From contig CABTYA010000001.1 of assembly GCA_902488965.1 (NCBI GenBank), positions 1-36,612 on the forward strand: a stretch of DNA of 36,612 bases. Direction: 5' to 3'. The stretch is from an uncultured Veillonellaceae bacterium. Its GTDB lineage: Bacteria > Bacillota > Negativicutes > Veillonellales > Negativicoccaceae. Position 1 is the first letter of the stretch. Each line of letters starts with the position of its first letter. Positions 15,733-21,939 of this stretch are shown in pieces. Position numbers and translations under genes: made by a program. The notes beneath the pieces are model-generated. The model ran no database searches and was not told where the DNA came from. It worked only from the letters and a program-made list of their open reading frames with translations.

Positions 15733-15761
15733 ATGAGTCTCCTTTCCCGTAATGTATGTCC

Positions 15762-15767
15762 ATTTTA
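15762..15767 (-). promoter_or_regulatory. Likely extended -10 promoter for divIC
   Basis: Minus strand TGGTAAAAT, with TAAAAT at 15767-15762 and the TG-n extension. No clear -35 is present at the normal distance. It lies between the rplL terminator and divIC, where a promoter is expected. Confidence 0.45.
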
Positions 15768-15809
15768 CCATACTTACGCAACCGCAGGCTCTTTTCAGTC
15801 CGATTCCAT

Positions 15810-15840
15810 AAAAAAATCACTCTCCGCAGAGAGTGATTTT
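15810..15840 (-). terminator. Intrinsic terminator after rplL
   Basis: A perfect 12-bp stem (15813-15824 with 15829-15840) on the minus strand, AAAATCACTCTC with GAGAGTGATTTT, loop TGCG, followed by more T. It ends the ribosomal-protein operon 14 nt after the rplL stop. Confidence 0.93.
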
Positions 15841-15853
15841 TGATGAACACGAA

Positions 15854-16222
15854 TTATTTCAATTCGATCGTAGCGCCCGCTTCTTCGAGTTTTTCTTTCA
15901 GCGCGTCGGCATCCGCTTTCGCAATGCCTTCTTTGACAGCAGCCGGAGCACCGTCAACCAACGCTTTGGCTTCTTTGAGGCCGAGACCGGTCGCTTCGCG
16001 AACAACTTTGATGACGTTGATCTTGCTGGCGCCGACTTCTTTCAGGATAACATCGAATTCGGTTTTTTCTTCCGCTGCACCGCCGGCCGCCGGAGCTGCC
16101 GCCGCAACGGCTACCGGAGCCGCCGCCGAAACGCCGAATTTTTCTTCCATTGCTTTTACGAGTTCGGACAATTCCAGTACCGACATCTCTTCAATTGCTT
16201 GCATAATTTCTTCTTTAGTCAT
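15854..16222 (-). CDS. rplL: Ribosomal protein bL12 (L7/L12)
   Basis: Stalk protein of the large subunit that recruits and activates translational GTPases. The 122-residue, acidic protein has the N-terminal dimerisation helix pair (MTKEEIMQAIEEMSVLEL), an Ala/Pro hinge (about 34-50), and the globular C-terminal domain with KTEFDVILKEVGASKINVIK and GLGLKEAKALVDGAP. The start has a strong AGGAGG. It follows rplJ by 33 nt and is the last gene before the terminator. The rplJ-rplL pair is controlled through the L10-type leader. Confidence 0.98.
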   Translation of the reverse strand: MTKEEIMQAIEEMSVLELSELVKAMEEKFGVSAAAPVAVAAAAPAAGGAAEEKTEFDVILKEVGASKINVIKVVREATGLGLKEAKALVDGAPAAVKEGIAKADADALKEKLEEAGATIELK

Positions 16223-16255
16223 GATAGTCCCTCCTATGGGTGAATACTTATGCGC

Positions 16256-16786
16256 TCATGCGCTTTCTTTCTGTTTGCGAATCGCTTCCAATACATACAC
16301 CAAGTTCATTACGTTGCCGTTCAGGCAGCGAACGATACCCGTAATCGGAGCCTGCATGCTGCCCACCACTTTGGCAAGCAAAACATCCCGGCTCGGCAGT
16401 TCGGCCAAATCCTTGACCGCGTCCAGCCCGATCATTTCACCTTCGAGCAAGCCGATTTTCATCGTAACCGCCGTGCTCTTGGATTCATCCAAGAACTCTT
16501 TCAACGCTTTCGCCGGAGCAACCGCGTCGCTGTCCGATACCGCCAATGCGTTCGGACCGTGCAATTCATCAGCAAACGCGTCCAATCCGAGCTCACGTGC
16601 CGCAATCGCCGTCAACGTGTTTTTGATGACATGATAGCGGACATTGTGCGCCAAGAACTTGCGACGCAATTCCGTCGCCGCTGCCACTGTCAGACCGCTG
16701 TACTCAACGAGAACCGCCCCTTTGGCGGATTCGAGTTCCGCTTTCATCTCAGCGACAATCTGTTCTTTTTCCACGCGTGTGGCCAT
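16256..16786 (-). CDS. rplJ: Ribosomal protein uL10
   Basis: Anchors L7/L12 dimers to the ribosomal stalk base. The 176 residues show the N-terminal rRNA-binding domain (VEYSGLTVAAATELRRK, YHVIKNTL), the middle GPNALAVSDSDAVAPAKAL block, and a C-terminal helix expected to carry L12 dimers. Length is standard. AAAGGAGG precedes the ATG. Upstream lies the L10-type leader with an intrinsic terminator, through which excess L10-L12 complex is known to reduce expression in Firmicutes. Confidence 0.97.
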   Translation of the reverse strand: MATRVEKEQIVAEMKAELESAKGAVLVEYSGLTVAAATELRRKFLAHNVRYHVIKNTLTAIAARELGLDAFADELHGPNALAVSDSDAVAPAKALKEFLDESKSTAVTMKIGLLEGEMIGLDAVKDLAELPSRDVLLAKVVGSMQAPITGIVRCLNGNVMNLVYVLEAIRKQKESA

Positions 16787-16833
16787 GTAAACACCTCCTT
16801 TTTGTAGTGAGTTGTATTTAGCACATTAGCCGT

Positions 16834-16935
16834 AAAAAACGACCTCGTTGTACGAGGTCGCGTACCGATCATCTCGGTACTCAGCCTCGGGTGGCGGGCA
16901 ATGCCCATTACCAATACCACCGGTCTTAAGCTAAG
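16834..16935 (-). ncRNA. L10-type leader with attenuator for rplJ-rplL
   Basis: The rplA-rplJ gap holds three hairpins on the minus strand: a GGTGG/CCACC stem enclosing GGGC/GCCC (about 16892-16922), a perfect GTACCGA/TCGGTAC hairpin (16862-16880), and a terminator CGACCTCG/CGAGGTCG (16860-16840) followed by six T at 16839-16834. The CGAGG at 16889-16885 can pair with CCTCG (16857-16853) of the terminator, giving a possible antiterminator. Location and layout match the L10 leader family described for Firmicutes. No separate promoter is visible, so it seems to act within the rplK-rplL transcript. Confidence 0.8.
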
Positions 16936-16949
16936 TGTAAATAGTGTAA

Positions 16950-17654
16950 TTATTCTTTCGGAGCCGCCATTTTGGTTTGATCCAGACGTACGCCCGGTCC
17001 CATCGTCGCAGACAGCGTCACTGTCTTCATGTATTGCCCTTTGACAGTGGCCGGACGCGCTTTGAGAATCCGGTCGAAAATCGCCCGTGCGTTATCCGCA
17101 AGTTGTTCTTCGGTGAACGATGCTTTACCGATCGATAATTGAATATTGCCCGCTTTGTCCGCGCGATATTCGATCTTACCGGCTTTCACTTCACCGACGG
17201 CTTTCGCCACATCCATCGTAACCGTACCGACTTTCGGGTTCGGCATGAGTCCCTTCGGGCCCAAGACTTTACCGAGTCGGCCGACGACGGACATCATATC
17301 CGGTGTCGCAATGACGACATCGAAATCAAACCAACCGCCTTGAATCTTGGGAAGCAATTCTTCCCCGCCGACGTGATCGGCACCTGCTTGTTCCGCTTCG
17401 TCGACTTTCGCACCCTTGGCAAAGACGAGTACCTTTTTCGTTTTGCCCGTTCCGTGCGGCAAGACCATGGCCCCGCGAATCTGCTGATCCGCATATTTCG
17501 GGTCGATGTTCAGGTTGAACACCATGTCTACCGATTCATCAAAATTTGCCGTCGCTGTTTTTTTCACCAGCGCCACCGCTTCGTCCAGCGTATACTTTTG
17601 GTCACGATCGACGAGCGCGGAGGCGGCGGCATACTTCTTGCCCAATTTTGCCAT
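16950..17654 (-). CDS. rplA: Ribosomal protein uL1
   Basis: Binds the mobile L1 stalk of 23S rRNA, helps release deacylated tRNA, and in many bacteria represses its own operon by binding a leader mimic. The 234 residues have the L1 landmarks VDMVFNLNIDPKYADQQIRG, VLPHGTGK, the VIATPDMM segment, the LGKVLGPKGLMPNPKVGTV hinge motif, and a C-terminal VTLSATMGPGVRLD. Length is standard. It follows rplK by 32 nt with an AGGAGG site, as one operon. Confidence 0.98.
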   Translation of the reverse strand: MAKLGKKYAAASALVDRDQKYTLDEAVALVKKTATANFDESVDMVFNLNIDPKYADQQIRGAMVLPHGTGKTKKVLVFAKGAKVDEAEQAGADHVGGEELLPKIQGGWFDFDVVIATPDMMSVVGRLGKVLGPKGLMPNPKVGTVTMDVAKAVGEVKAGKIEYRADKAGNIQLSIGKASFTEEQLADNARAIFDRILKARPATVKGQYMKTVTLSATMGPGVRLDQTKMAAPKE

Positions 17655-17686
17655 AATTCCTCCTCGAGAGAATCTCTCACCTTCGC

Positions 17687-18112
17687 TTATTCTTTAATCG
17701 TAATCCCCATGCTGCGAGCGGTGCCTTTGACCATTTCCATCGCGGCTTCCACCGTGTTGGCATTCAGGTCGGGCATCTTCGTTTCCGCAATTTCACGAAC
17801 CTGCTGTTCCGTGACGCTGCCGACTTTGTTTTTGTTCGGCTCACCGGACGCTTTTTCCAAACCGGCCGCTTTTTTCAGCAGTACCGCTGCTGGTGGCGTC
17901 TTGGTGATAAAGGTAAAGGAACGGTCTTCATATACGGTAATTTCTACCGGAATAATGAGTCCCGCCTGCTGCGCCGTACGGGCGTTGAAATCCTGGACAA
18001 ATGCCATGATGTTAATCCCCGCCTGACCGAGTGCCGGTCCGACCGGCGGTGCCGGAGTGGCTTTCCCCGCTTCGACCTGCAGCTTGACCATTTTTGCTAC
18101 TTTCTTTGCCAT
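17687..18112 (-). CDS. rplK: Ribosomal protein uL11
   Basis: Forms the GTPase-associated centre with 23S rRNA and takes part in the RelA stringent response. The 141 residues begin with VKLQVEAGKATPAPPVGPAL, the proline-rich N-terminal switch region, and continue with LGQAGINIMAFVQDFNART and the C-terminal RNA-binding VREIAETKMPDLNA and GTARSMGI. The ATG follows AAGGAGGTG. Gene order nusG-rplK-rplA is the standard bacterial one. The 78-nt gap to nusG holds a hairpin that might be an L1 target. Confidence 0.98.
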   Translation of the reverse strand: MAKKVAKMVKLQVEAGKATPAPPVGPALGQAGINIMAFVQDFNARTAQQAGLIIPVEITVYEDRSFTFITKTPPAAVLLKKAAGLEKASGEPNKNKVGSVTEQQVREIAETKMPDLNANTVEAAMEMVKGTARSMGITIKE

Positions 18113-18139
18113 GTCTTACACCTCCTTACGTGGTAAGAT

Positions 18140-18168
18140 GTGGTGCCTACGGACGATTGTCCTCCCAC
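18140..18168 (-). promoter_or_regulatory. Hairpin in the rplK leader, possible L1-binding site
   Basis: Between nusG and rplK the minus strand has GTGGGAGGAC and GTCCGTAGGCACCAC arms forming an interrupted stem around AATC, ending 28 nt before the rplK start. In several bacteria L1 represses rplK-rplA by binding a leader helix that imitates its rRNA site. The match here is positional and structural only. Confidence 0.4.
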
Positions 18169-18190
18169 CCGCACTCCGTAAAGGAGCACG

Positions 18191-18751
18191 TCATTTAGAG
18201 TATATTTCAGGTGCGGCCTCAAATTGAGACGCATCCAACTCTGTCGGTGTTGCCGTTCCGAATACGTCGAGCAGTACACGAATCGTGCCTTTTTCCGGAA
18301 ACACTTCCGAAACATTGGCCAGCTGATCCGTGAACGCGCCCTGGGTGATTCGAATCCGATCGCCCACATTGACGGTAATTTTCGGAACCGGTGCGCCCGC
18401 ATGATCCTGCTCATGCAGAATGCGGTCGACTTCTTCGTCGCTGAGCGGTGTCGGCTTGGTCGTCGTCCCGACAAATCCGGTCACGCCGGGCGTATTCCGC
18501 ACGACATACCAGCTGCGATCGTTGACTTCCATTTCGACCAGCACGTACCCCGGGAATACTTTCCGTTGCACCACACGCTTGGTGCCGTCTTTGATATCGA
18601 CTTCATCATGCATGGGAACCAAAATCTGCCGGATCGTATCCGTCATCCCGAGCGACTGTACTTTCAATTCCAGATTGGTTTTGACCTTGTTTTCATACCC
18701 CGAATAGGTATGAATGACGTACCACTTAATCTTATTGCTGTCGGCTGTCAT
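18191..18751 (-). CDS. nusG: Transcription termination/antitermination factor NusG
   Basis: Binds RNA polymerase across the cleft and affects pausing, Rho termination and coupling to the ribosome. The 186 residues contain the NGN domain (WYVIHTYSGYENKVKTNLE, PGYVLVEMEVNDRSWYVVRNTPGVTGFVG) and a C-terminal KOW domain (VGDRIRITQGAFTDQLANVSEV, about 128-147). Length fits the family. It follows secE by 13 nt. In some Firmicutes NusG also acts at pauses; nothing here tells whether that holds. Confidence 0.97.
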   Translation of the reverse strand: MTADSNKIKWYVIHTYSGYENKVKTNLELKVQSLGMTDTIRQILVPMHDEVDIKDGTKRVVQRKVFPGYVLVEMEVNDRSWYVVRNTPGVTGFVGTTTKPTPLSDEEVDRILHEQDHAGAPVPKITVNVGDRIRITQGAFTDQLANVSEVFPEKGTIRVLLDVFGTATPTELDASQFEAAPEIYSK

Positions 18752-18764
18752 TCTGTCCTCCTTG

Positions 18765-18980
18765 TCAAATCAACTTGGAAAACAGTTTGAAGATTTCCAT
18801 GAATACAAAATCTACCGCCATAATAATAAAGGAAATGAAGATCACTGTAATAAATACGACAATCGTATAGCGTACTAATTCCCGTTTGGTCGGCCATTGG
18901 ACCTTTTTCATTTCCTGCTTGACGCCGCGAAAGAAAGAAGTGATGCCGCCTTTTTGCACTGCTGTGTTTTGACTCGCCAT
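18765..18980 (-). CDS. secE: Preprotein translocase subunit SecE
   Basis: Essential clamp of the SecYEG channel. The 71-residue protein is the short Gram-positive form: an amphipathic cytoplasmic helix with the conserved VKQEMKKVQWPTKRELVRYT motif (about 20-39) followed by one membrane segment (about 41-60). AGGAGG-like spacing to the ATG is good. It lies between rpmG and nusG, the usual Firmicutes order. Confidence 0.97.
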   Translation of the reverse strand: MASQNTAVQKGGITSFFRGVKQEMKKVQWPTKRELVRYTIVVFITVIFISFIIMAVDFVFMEIFKLFSKLI

Positions 18981-19023
18981 CGTATCCTCCGTTTACTTCA
19001 TTCCGTCAACTTACATGAAAAAC

Positions 19024-19173
19024 TTATTTGGTTTCTCGATGCAATGTGTGTCGTTTACAGAACTTGCAGTACTTGTTCATTTCCAGACGTTCGGAATTGT
19101 TCTTTTTATTCTTGTTCGTCCGGTAATTGCGCTGCTTGCACTCCGTGCATGCAAGTGTTACCCCGTCGCGCAT
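19024..19173 (-). CDS. rpmG: Ribosomal protein bL33
   Basis: A 49-residue large-subunit protein, short enough to be missed by ORF callers. The translation begins MRDGVTLACTECKQRNY and ends KRHTLHRETK. It keeps two CxxC pairs (Cys9/Cys12 and Cys36/Cys39), so it is the zinc-binding form. AGGTGTGA precedes the ATG. It starts the rpmG-secE-nusG unit, has its own promoter, and lies 43 nt before secE. Firmicutes often carry a second, zinc-free copy elsewhere. Confidence 0.95.
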   Translation of the reverse strand: MRDGVTLACTECKQRNYRTNKNKKNNSERLEMNKYCKFCKRHTLHRETK

Positions 19174-19229
19174 AGTTCACACCTCGCTCATTCTAAAATC
19201 GGGGATTCACCCCGTACCTATACCAATTT

Positions 19230-19259
19230 ACTGTACCATACTTGCCCGTGTACTGTCAA
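19230..19259 (-). promoter_or_regulatory. Promoter of rpmG-secE-nusG
   Basis: Minus strand TTGACA (19259-19254), an 18-nt spacer ending in TGG, then TACAGT (19235-19230), an extended -10. A small CGGGG/CCCCG hairpin (19214-19200) with ATTTT behind it lies in the leader and could weakly attenuate. The GC-rich stretch from here to rplT shows dyads but no convincing terminator with a U-tract. Confidence 0.75.
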
Positions 19260-19310
19260 CGACTCCCCGCCCGTCGGCCTGCCGACCCGACGCGAAGCCG
19301 GACACGGGTG

Positions 19311-19661
19311 TCAGGCTTTTTTCGCGATATCGACCAACTTGGTGAACGCCGCCGGATCCTGAATCGCCAAATCCGAGAGCATTTTACGGTTGATTTCCAC
19401 GCCGGCTTTATGCAAGCCTGCGATCAAACGGCTGTATGTCGTACCGTTCAAGCGGGCCGCCGCATTGATACGGGCGATCCACAATTTGCGGAAATCGCGT
19501 TTCTTCTGACGACGGTCACGACGAGCATACGCCAAGGAATGCATTACCGATTCGTTGGCTTTTTTGAACTGGCGATGACGCGCGCCGCGATATCCCTTTG
19601 CAAGTTTTAAGATTTTTTTATGGCGTTTCCGTGCGGTGACGCCGACTTTAACTCTGGCCAT
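19311..19661 (-). CDS. rplT: Ribosomal protein bL20
   Basis: Early-assembly protein of the large subunit and known autoregulator of the infC-rpmI-rplT operon. The 116-residue, highly basic protein begins MARVKVGVTARKRHKKILKL and includes GYRGARHRQFKKANESVMHSL, YARRDRRQKKRDFRKLWI and RINAA, all family signatures. It follows rpmI by 14 nt. Length is standard. Confidence 0.98.
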   Translation of the reverse strand: MARVKVGVTARKRHKKILKLAKGYRGARHRQFKKANESVMHSLAYARRDRRQKKRDFRKLWIARINAAARLNGTTYSRLIAGLHKAGVEINRKMLSDLAIQDPAAFTKLVDIAKKA

Positions 19662-19675
19662 GTGTCTTCCTCCTA

Positions 19676-19873
19676 TTAAGCGTGCGGCAACAACCGCGAA
19701 ATGCGTTTATGATCAGATTTGCTGACCAGTGTGGCTTTCCGCAAATTACGTTTCCGTTTATGTGTTTTCTTTTCCAAAATATGGCTCTTGTACGCTTTGC
19801 TGCGTTTGAATTCGCCGGAACCCGTTTTCTTGAAACGTTTGGCTGCGGCACGACGAGTTTTAATCTTCGGCAT
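19676..19873 (-). CDS. rpmI: Ribosomal protein bL35
   Basis: Small, very basic large-subunit protein of 65 residues with the typical start MPKIKTRRAAAKRFKKTGSG and the later HILEKKTHKRKRNLRK and ISRLLPHA blocks. AAGGAGG precedes the ATG. It lies 11 nt after infC and 14 nt before rplT in the conserved operon. Confidence 0.98.
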   Translation of the reverse strand: MPKIKTRRAAAKRFKKTGSGEFKRSKAYKSHILEKKTHKRKRNLRKATLVSKSDHKRISRLLPHA

Positions 19874-19884
19874 GGTAAGCCTCC

Positions 19885-20400
19885 TTATTTTTCTACTTTC
19901 GGTACCAACATCATCGTCATGTTGCGACCTTCCAATTTCGGTCCTTTTTCCTGCGTCGCGACGTCTTCCATCTCACGGGCAAACCGCACCAGCAGTTTTT
20001 CTCCCAACTCCGGATGACTGAGCTCGCGCCCGCGGAACATAATCGTCACCTTGACCTTGCTGTCGTCGGCGATAAACCGACGCGCGTTTTTCATCTTTAC
20101 GTAGAAGTCGTGATCCTCGATATTCGGGCGCAACTTGACTTCTTTGAGCGTGACGATTTTCTGTTTCTTTCTTGCTTCTTTTTCCCGCTTTTGTTGCTCG
20201 TAGCGGTACTTGCCATAATTCATCAATTTACAAACCGGCGGACGGGCGTTCGGTGCGACCTCGACCAAGTCGAGCTGCACTTCCGCCGCTTTTTCCATCG
20301 CTTCGCGCGTACTGATGACGCCGTGCTGCTCGCCGTTTTCGCCGACCAGTCGGACTTCACGCACGCGGATTTGTTCATTGATGCGGGCTTCTTTACTAAT
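19885..20400 (-). CDS. infC: Translation initiation factor IF-3 with predicted AUU start
   Basis: Binds the 30S subunit, prevents premature joining and checks the start codon. From codon AUU at 20400 the protein reads MSKEARINEQIRVREVRL, closely matching IF-3 of Bacillus relatives (MSKDFIINEQIRAREVRL as recalled), and has the N-domain APNARPPVCKLMNYGKYRYEQ plus the C-domain VKVTIMFRGRE. The perfect site GGAGG at 20413-20409 lies 8 nt before the AUU. The GTG at 20409 overlaps that site, and the nearby ATG at 20405 is out of frame, so AUU is the best start; product 171 residues. AUU starts make IF-3 autoregulate in known bacteria. Family certain, start strongly supported. Confidence 0.96.
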   Translation of the reverse strand: MSKEARINEQIRVREVRLVGENGEQHGVISTREAMEKAAEVQLDLVEVAPNARPPVCKLMNYGKYRYEQQKREKEARKKQKIVTLKEVKLRPNIEDHDFYVKMKNARRFIADDSKVKVTIMFRGRELSHPELGEKLLVRFAREMEDVATQEKGPKLEGRNMTMMLVPKVEK

Positions 20401-20442
20401 AACATTCACCTCCCGATAAATATCGTGTGAATCAAGTCAAAT

Positions 20443-20555
20443 AAAAAACGGATGACAAGCGTCACCCGTTTGTTCCGATGCTGTGACCTTAGTAACGACC
20501 GTAGTGTTGTGTAAGGTGAGAAGCGGATGACTTCTGCTTGATTCAATTACCGTGT
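20443..20555 (-). ncRNA. infC-rpmI-rplT leader with terminator/antiterminator
   Basis: The leader holds a terminator: ACGGGTGAC (20469-20461) pairs with GTCATCCGT (20456-20448) around GCTT, followed by six T. An exact second copy of the 3' arm, GTCATCCG, lies upstream at 20531-20524 inside an AGAAG/CTTCT hairpin and could capture the terminator's 5' arm, preventing termination. A CCTTA/TAAGG stem lies between. Position and logic match L20-type leaders of Firmicutes, where L20 promotes termination. Confidence 0.8.
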
Positions 20556-20556
20556 A

Positions 20557-20585
20557 ATTATATCGTATTTTTCGCTTGCTGTCAA
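20557..20585 (-). promoter_or_regulatory. Consensus promoter of infC-rpmI-rplT
   Basis: Minus strand TTGACA (20585-20580), 17-nt spacer, TATAAT (20562-20557). It abuts the aminotransferase stop codon at 20586. The predicted start near 20550 gives a leader of about 150 nt. Confidence 0.92.
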
Positions 20586-21830
20586 CTAGGACTCGACCGC
20601 CGCGAGCGCCGCCGCCAGTTTGGCCGCAATCCCGCGGATTTTTTGTTTCGGTACAGCGCAGACGGCAATCCGTACACCCGCCTGCAACGGCACAAGGAAA
20701 ATGCGGTCGGCATGCAGACGTTCACACACCGCTTTGGCCCGCGCGGTCGGCACACTGATGAAAAATCCCGCCCGATACGGCAAGACCCGCAGCCCGACCT
20801 CGCGCGCTTCCTGCATAAAGATTTCCGCCCGTTCACGAATCATGGCGAAATATTGCGCCTGTTCCTCCCGAAACGATGCCAACAATGCGGAATCGTCGCT
20901 GATATTGACCAGCACCTGCATCGGCGCACGACTGATATTCGACCACGTCGCCCGACTCGTGAACTGATTGATCTCGCGGAACTCGCGAATCACGTCCGCC
21001 GACGAGCTGATGCCAATCATCGCTCCGACCCGCTGTCCGTAACGCGTAAATCCTTTGGACATGCTGTACGCCGCAATGACCAACAGACGTTCGGGGAGAC
21101 CGCCGAACTTACGGAAAAACTGCCGTGCCTCATCGCCCTCACCGGCAAAATCGAGATACGCCGCATCGACGACCAGCGTGACCCGTTTGTCGGGATCGGC
21201 GGCAATCTCCGTCAGTACCGCCAGCACCCGATCCCAATCGCCCTCCGTCAAGCTGTATCCCGTCGGATTGTGTGCGGGCGTATTCAGCACGACCGTCACC
21301 TGCCGTTGCGTCGCCGCCAACGCATGAACGGCACGGGCAAAATCGTCATGGTTAAACGTCAAGTCGTCCGTAAACAACGTAAAGGTCTCCAGCCGCCGCT
21401 GGTTGTCTTCGCAAATCGTGCGATACGCGCCCCAAAACCAATCGCTCGTGAGCACGGCGTCACCCGGTTCGGTGTAGTTGTGCACGACATGGTGAATGAC
21501 CCCCGTGCCGCCCGCCGTCGCGACCGCAGCGATTTCCGCCTCAGGGCGCGCATTACCGAAACAACGGCCGCAGACGCGTTCCAAAAACGCCGGCAGACCG
21601 GAAATCGGCGCATACGCAATGATATCCTCAATCGCCAACGCCCGAACCGCCCGTTCCACTGTCGGCAAACAAACCAACCGTTCTTCTTCATCCAAAATCG
21701 CGCCGATGGTCGCGTTGGTCACCGCGGCCGCGCCGTATTGCGCAATGGCCGCCTGTGCGGCGGCGCTCGCCCCGAAAATCACATCGTTGGATTTCTTGCC
21801 GAATGCCTGCGGTGCTGCCATACTCATCAT
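20586..21830 (-). CDS. Class I PLP aminotransferase, aspartate/aromatic type
   Basis: Fold-type I aminotransferase of 414 residues. Seen: NTPAHNPTGY (183-192) with the NPTG motif, VDAAYLDF (221-228) with the Asp and Tyr that contact the cofactor ring, and the Schiff-base lysine in YSMSKGFTRYGQRVG (Lys259), and GVRIAVCAVP near the C-terminus with the carboxylate-binding Arg. The SMSKGF-RYGQRVG block is close to the class Ib aspartate/tyrosine aminotransferases, so aspartate or aromatic amino acids are plausible substrates. I start at the ATG at 21830, with AAAGGGG 8 nt upstream; an upstream ATG overlaps the predicted -10 element. It appears to be a single-gene unit before the infC promoter. 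Exact substrate unknown. Confidence 0.85.
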   Translation of the reverse strand: MMSMAAPQAFGKKSNDVIFGASAAAQAAIAQYGAAAVTNATIGAILDEEERLVCLPTVERAVRALAIEDIIAYAPISGLPAFLERVCGRCFGNARPEAEIAAVATAGGTGVIHHVVHNYTEPGDAVLTSDWFWGAYRTICEDNQRRLETFTLFTDDLTFNHDDFARAVHALAATQRQVTVVLNTPAHNPTGYSLTEGDWDRVLAVLTEIAADPDKRVTLVVDAAYLDFAGEGDEARQFFRKFGGLPERLLVIAAYSMSKGFTRYGQRVGAMIGISSSADVIREFREINQFTSRATWSNISRAPMQVLVNISDDSALLASFREEQAQYFAMIRERAEIFMQEAREVGLRVLPYRAGFFISVPTARAKAVCERLHADRIFLVPLQAGVRIAVCAVPKQKIRGIAAKLAAALAAVES

Positions 21831-21861
21831 ACTGCTCGCCCCTTTGCCTGTTATTTTTTCC

Positions 21862-21867
21862 ATTATA
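21862..21867 (-). promoter_or_regulatory. Extended -10 promoter for the aminotransferase
   Basis: Minus strand TATGGTATAAT, with TATAAT at 21867-21862 and TG-G extension. The -35 region is GC-rich with no clear hexamer. It lies between the phoR terminator and the gene. Confidence 0.6.
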
Positions 21868-21907
21868 CCATACCGACCCCTGCCGGCCGCCCCTGCCGTG
21901 CATGTAT

Positions 21908-21934
21908 ACAAAAAAGAGCCCGTAGGCTCTTTTT
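21908..21934 (-). terminator. Intrinsic terminator after phoR
   Basis: A 10-bp stem AAAAAGAGCC/GGCTCTTTTT (21911-21934) with loop TACG on the minus strand, followed by a T. It ends the pst-pho operon shortly after the phoR stop at 21940. Confidence 0.92.
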
Positions 21935-21939
21935 AATGG

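Noticed and set aside
20407..20409. GTG start for infC
   Set aside because: The GTG is part of the GGAGGTGA ribosome site; the AUU three codons later has correct spacing and matches known IF-3 N-termini.
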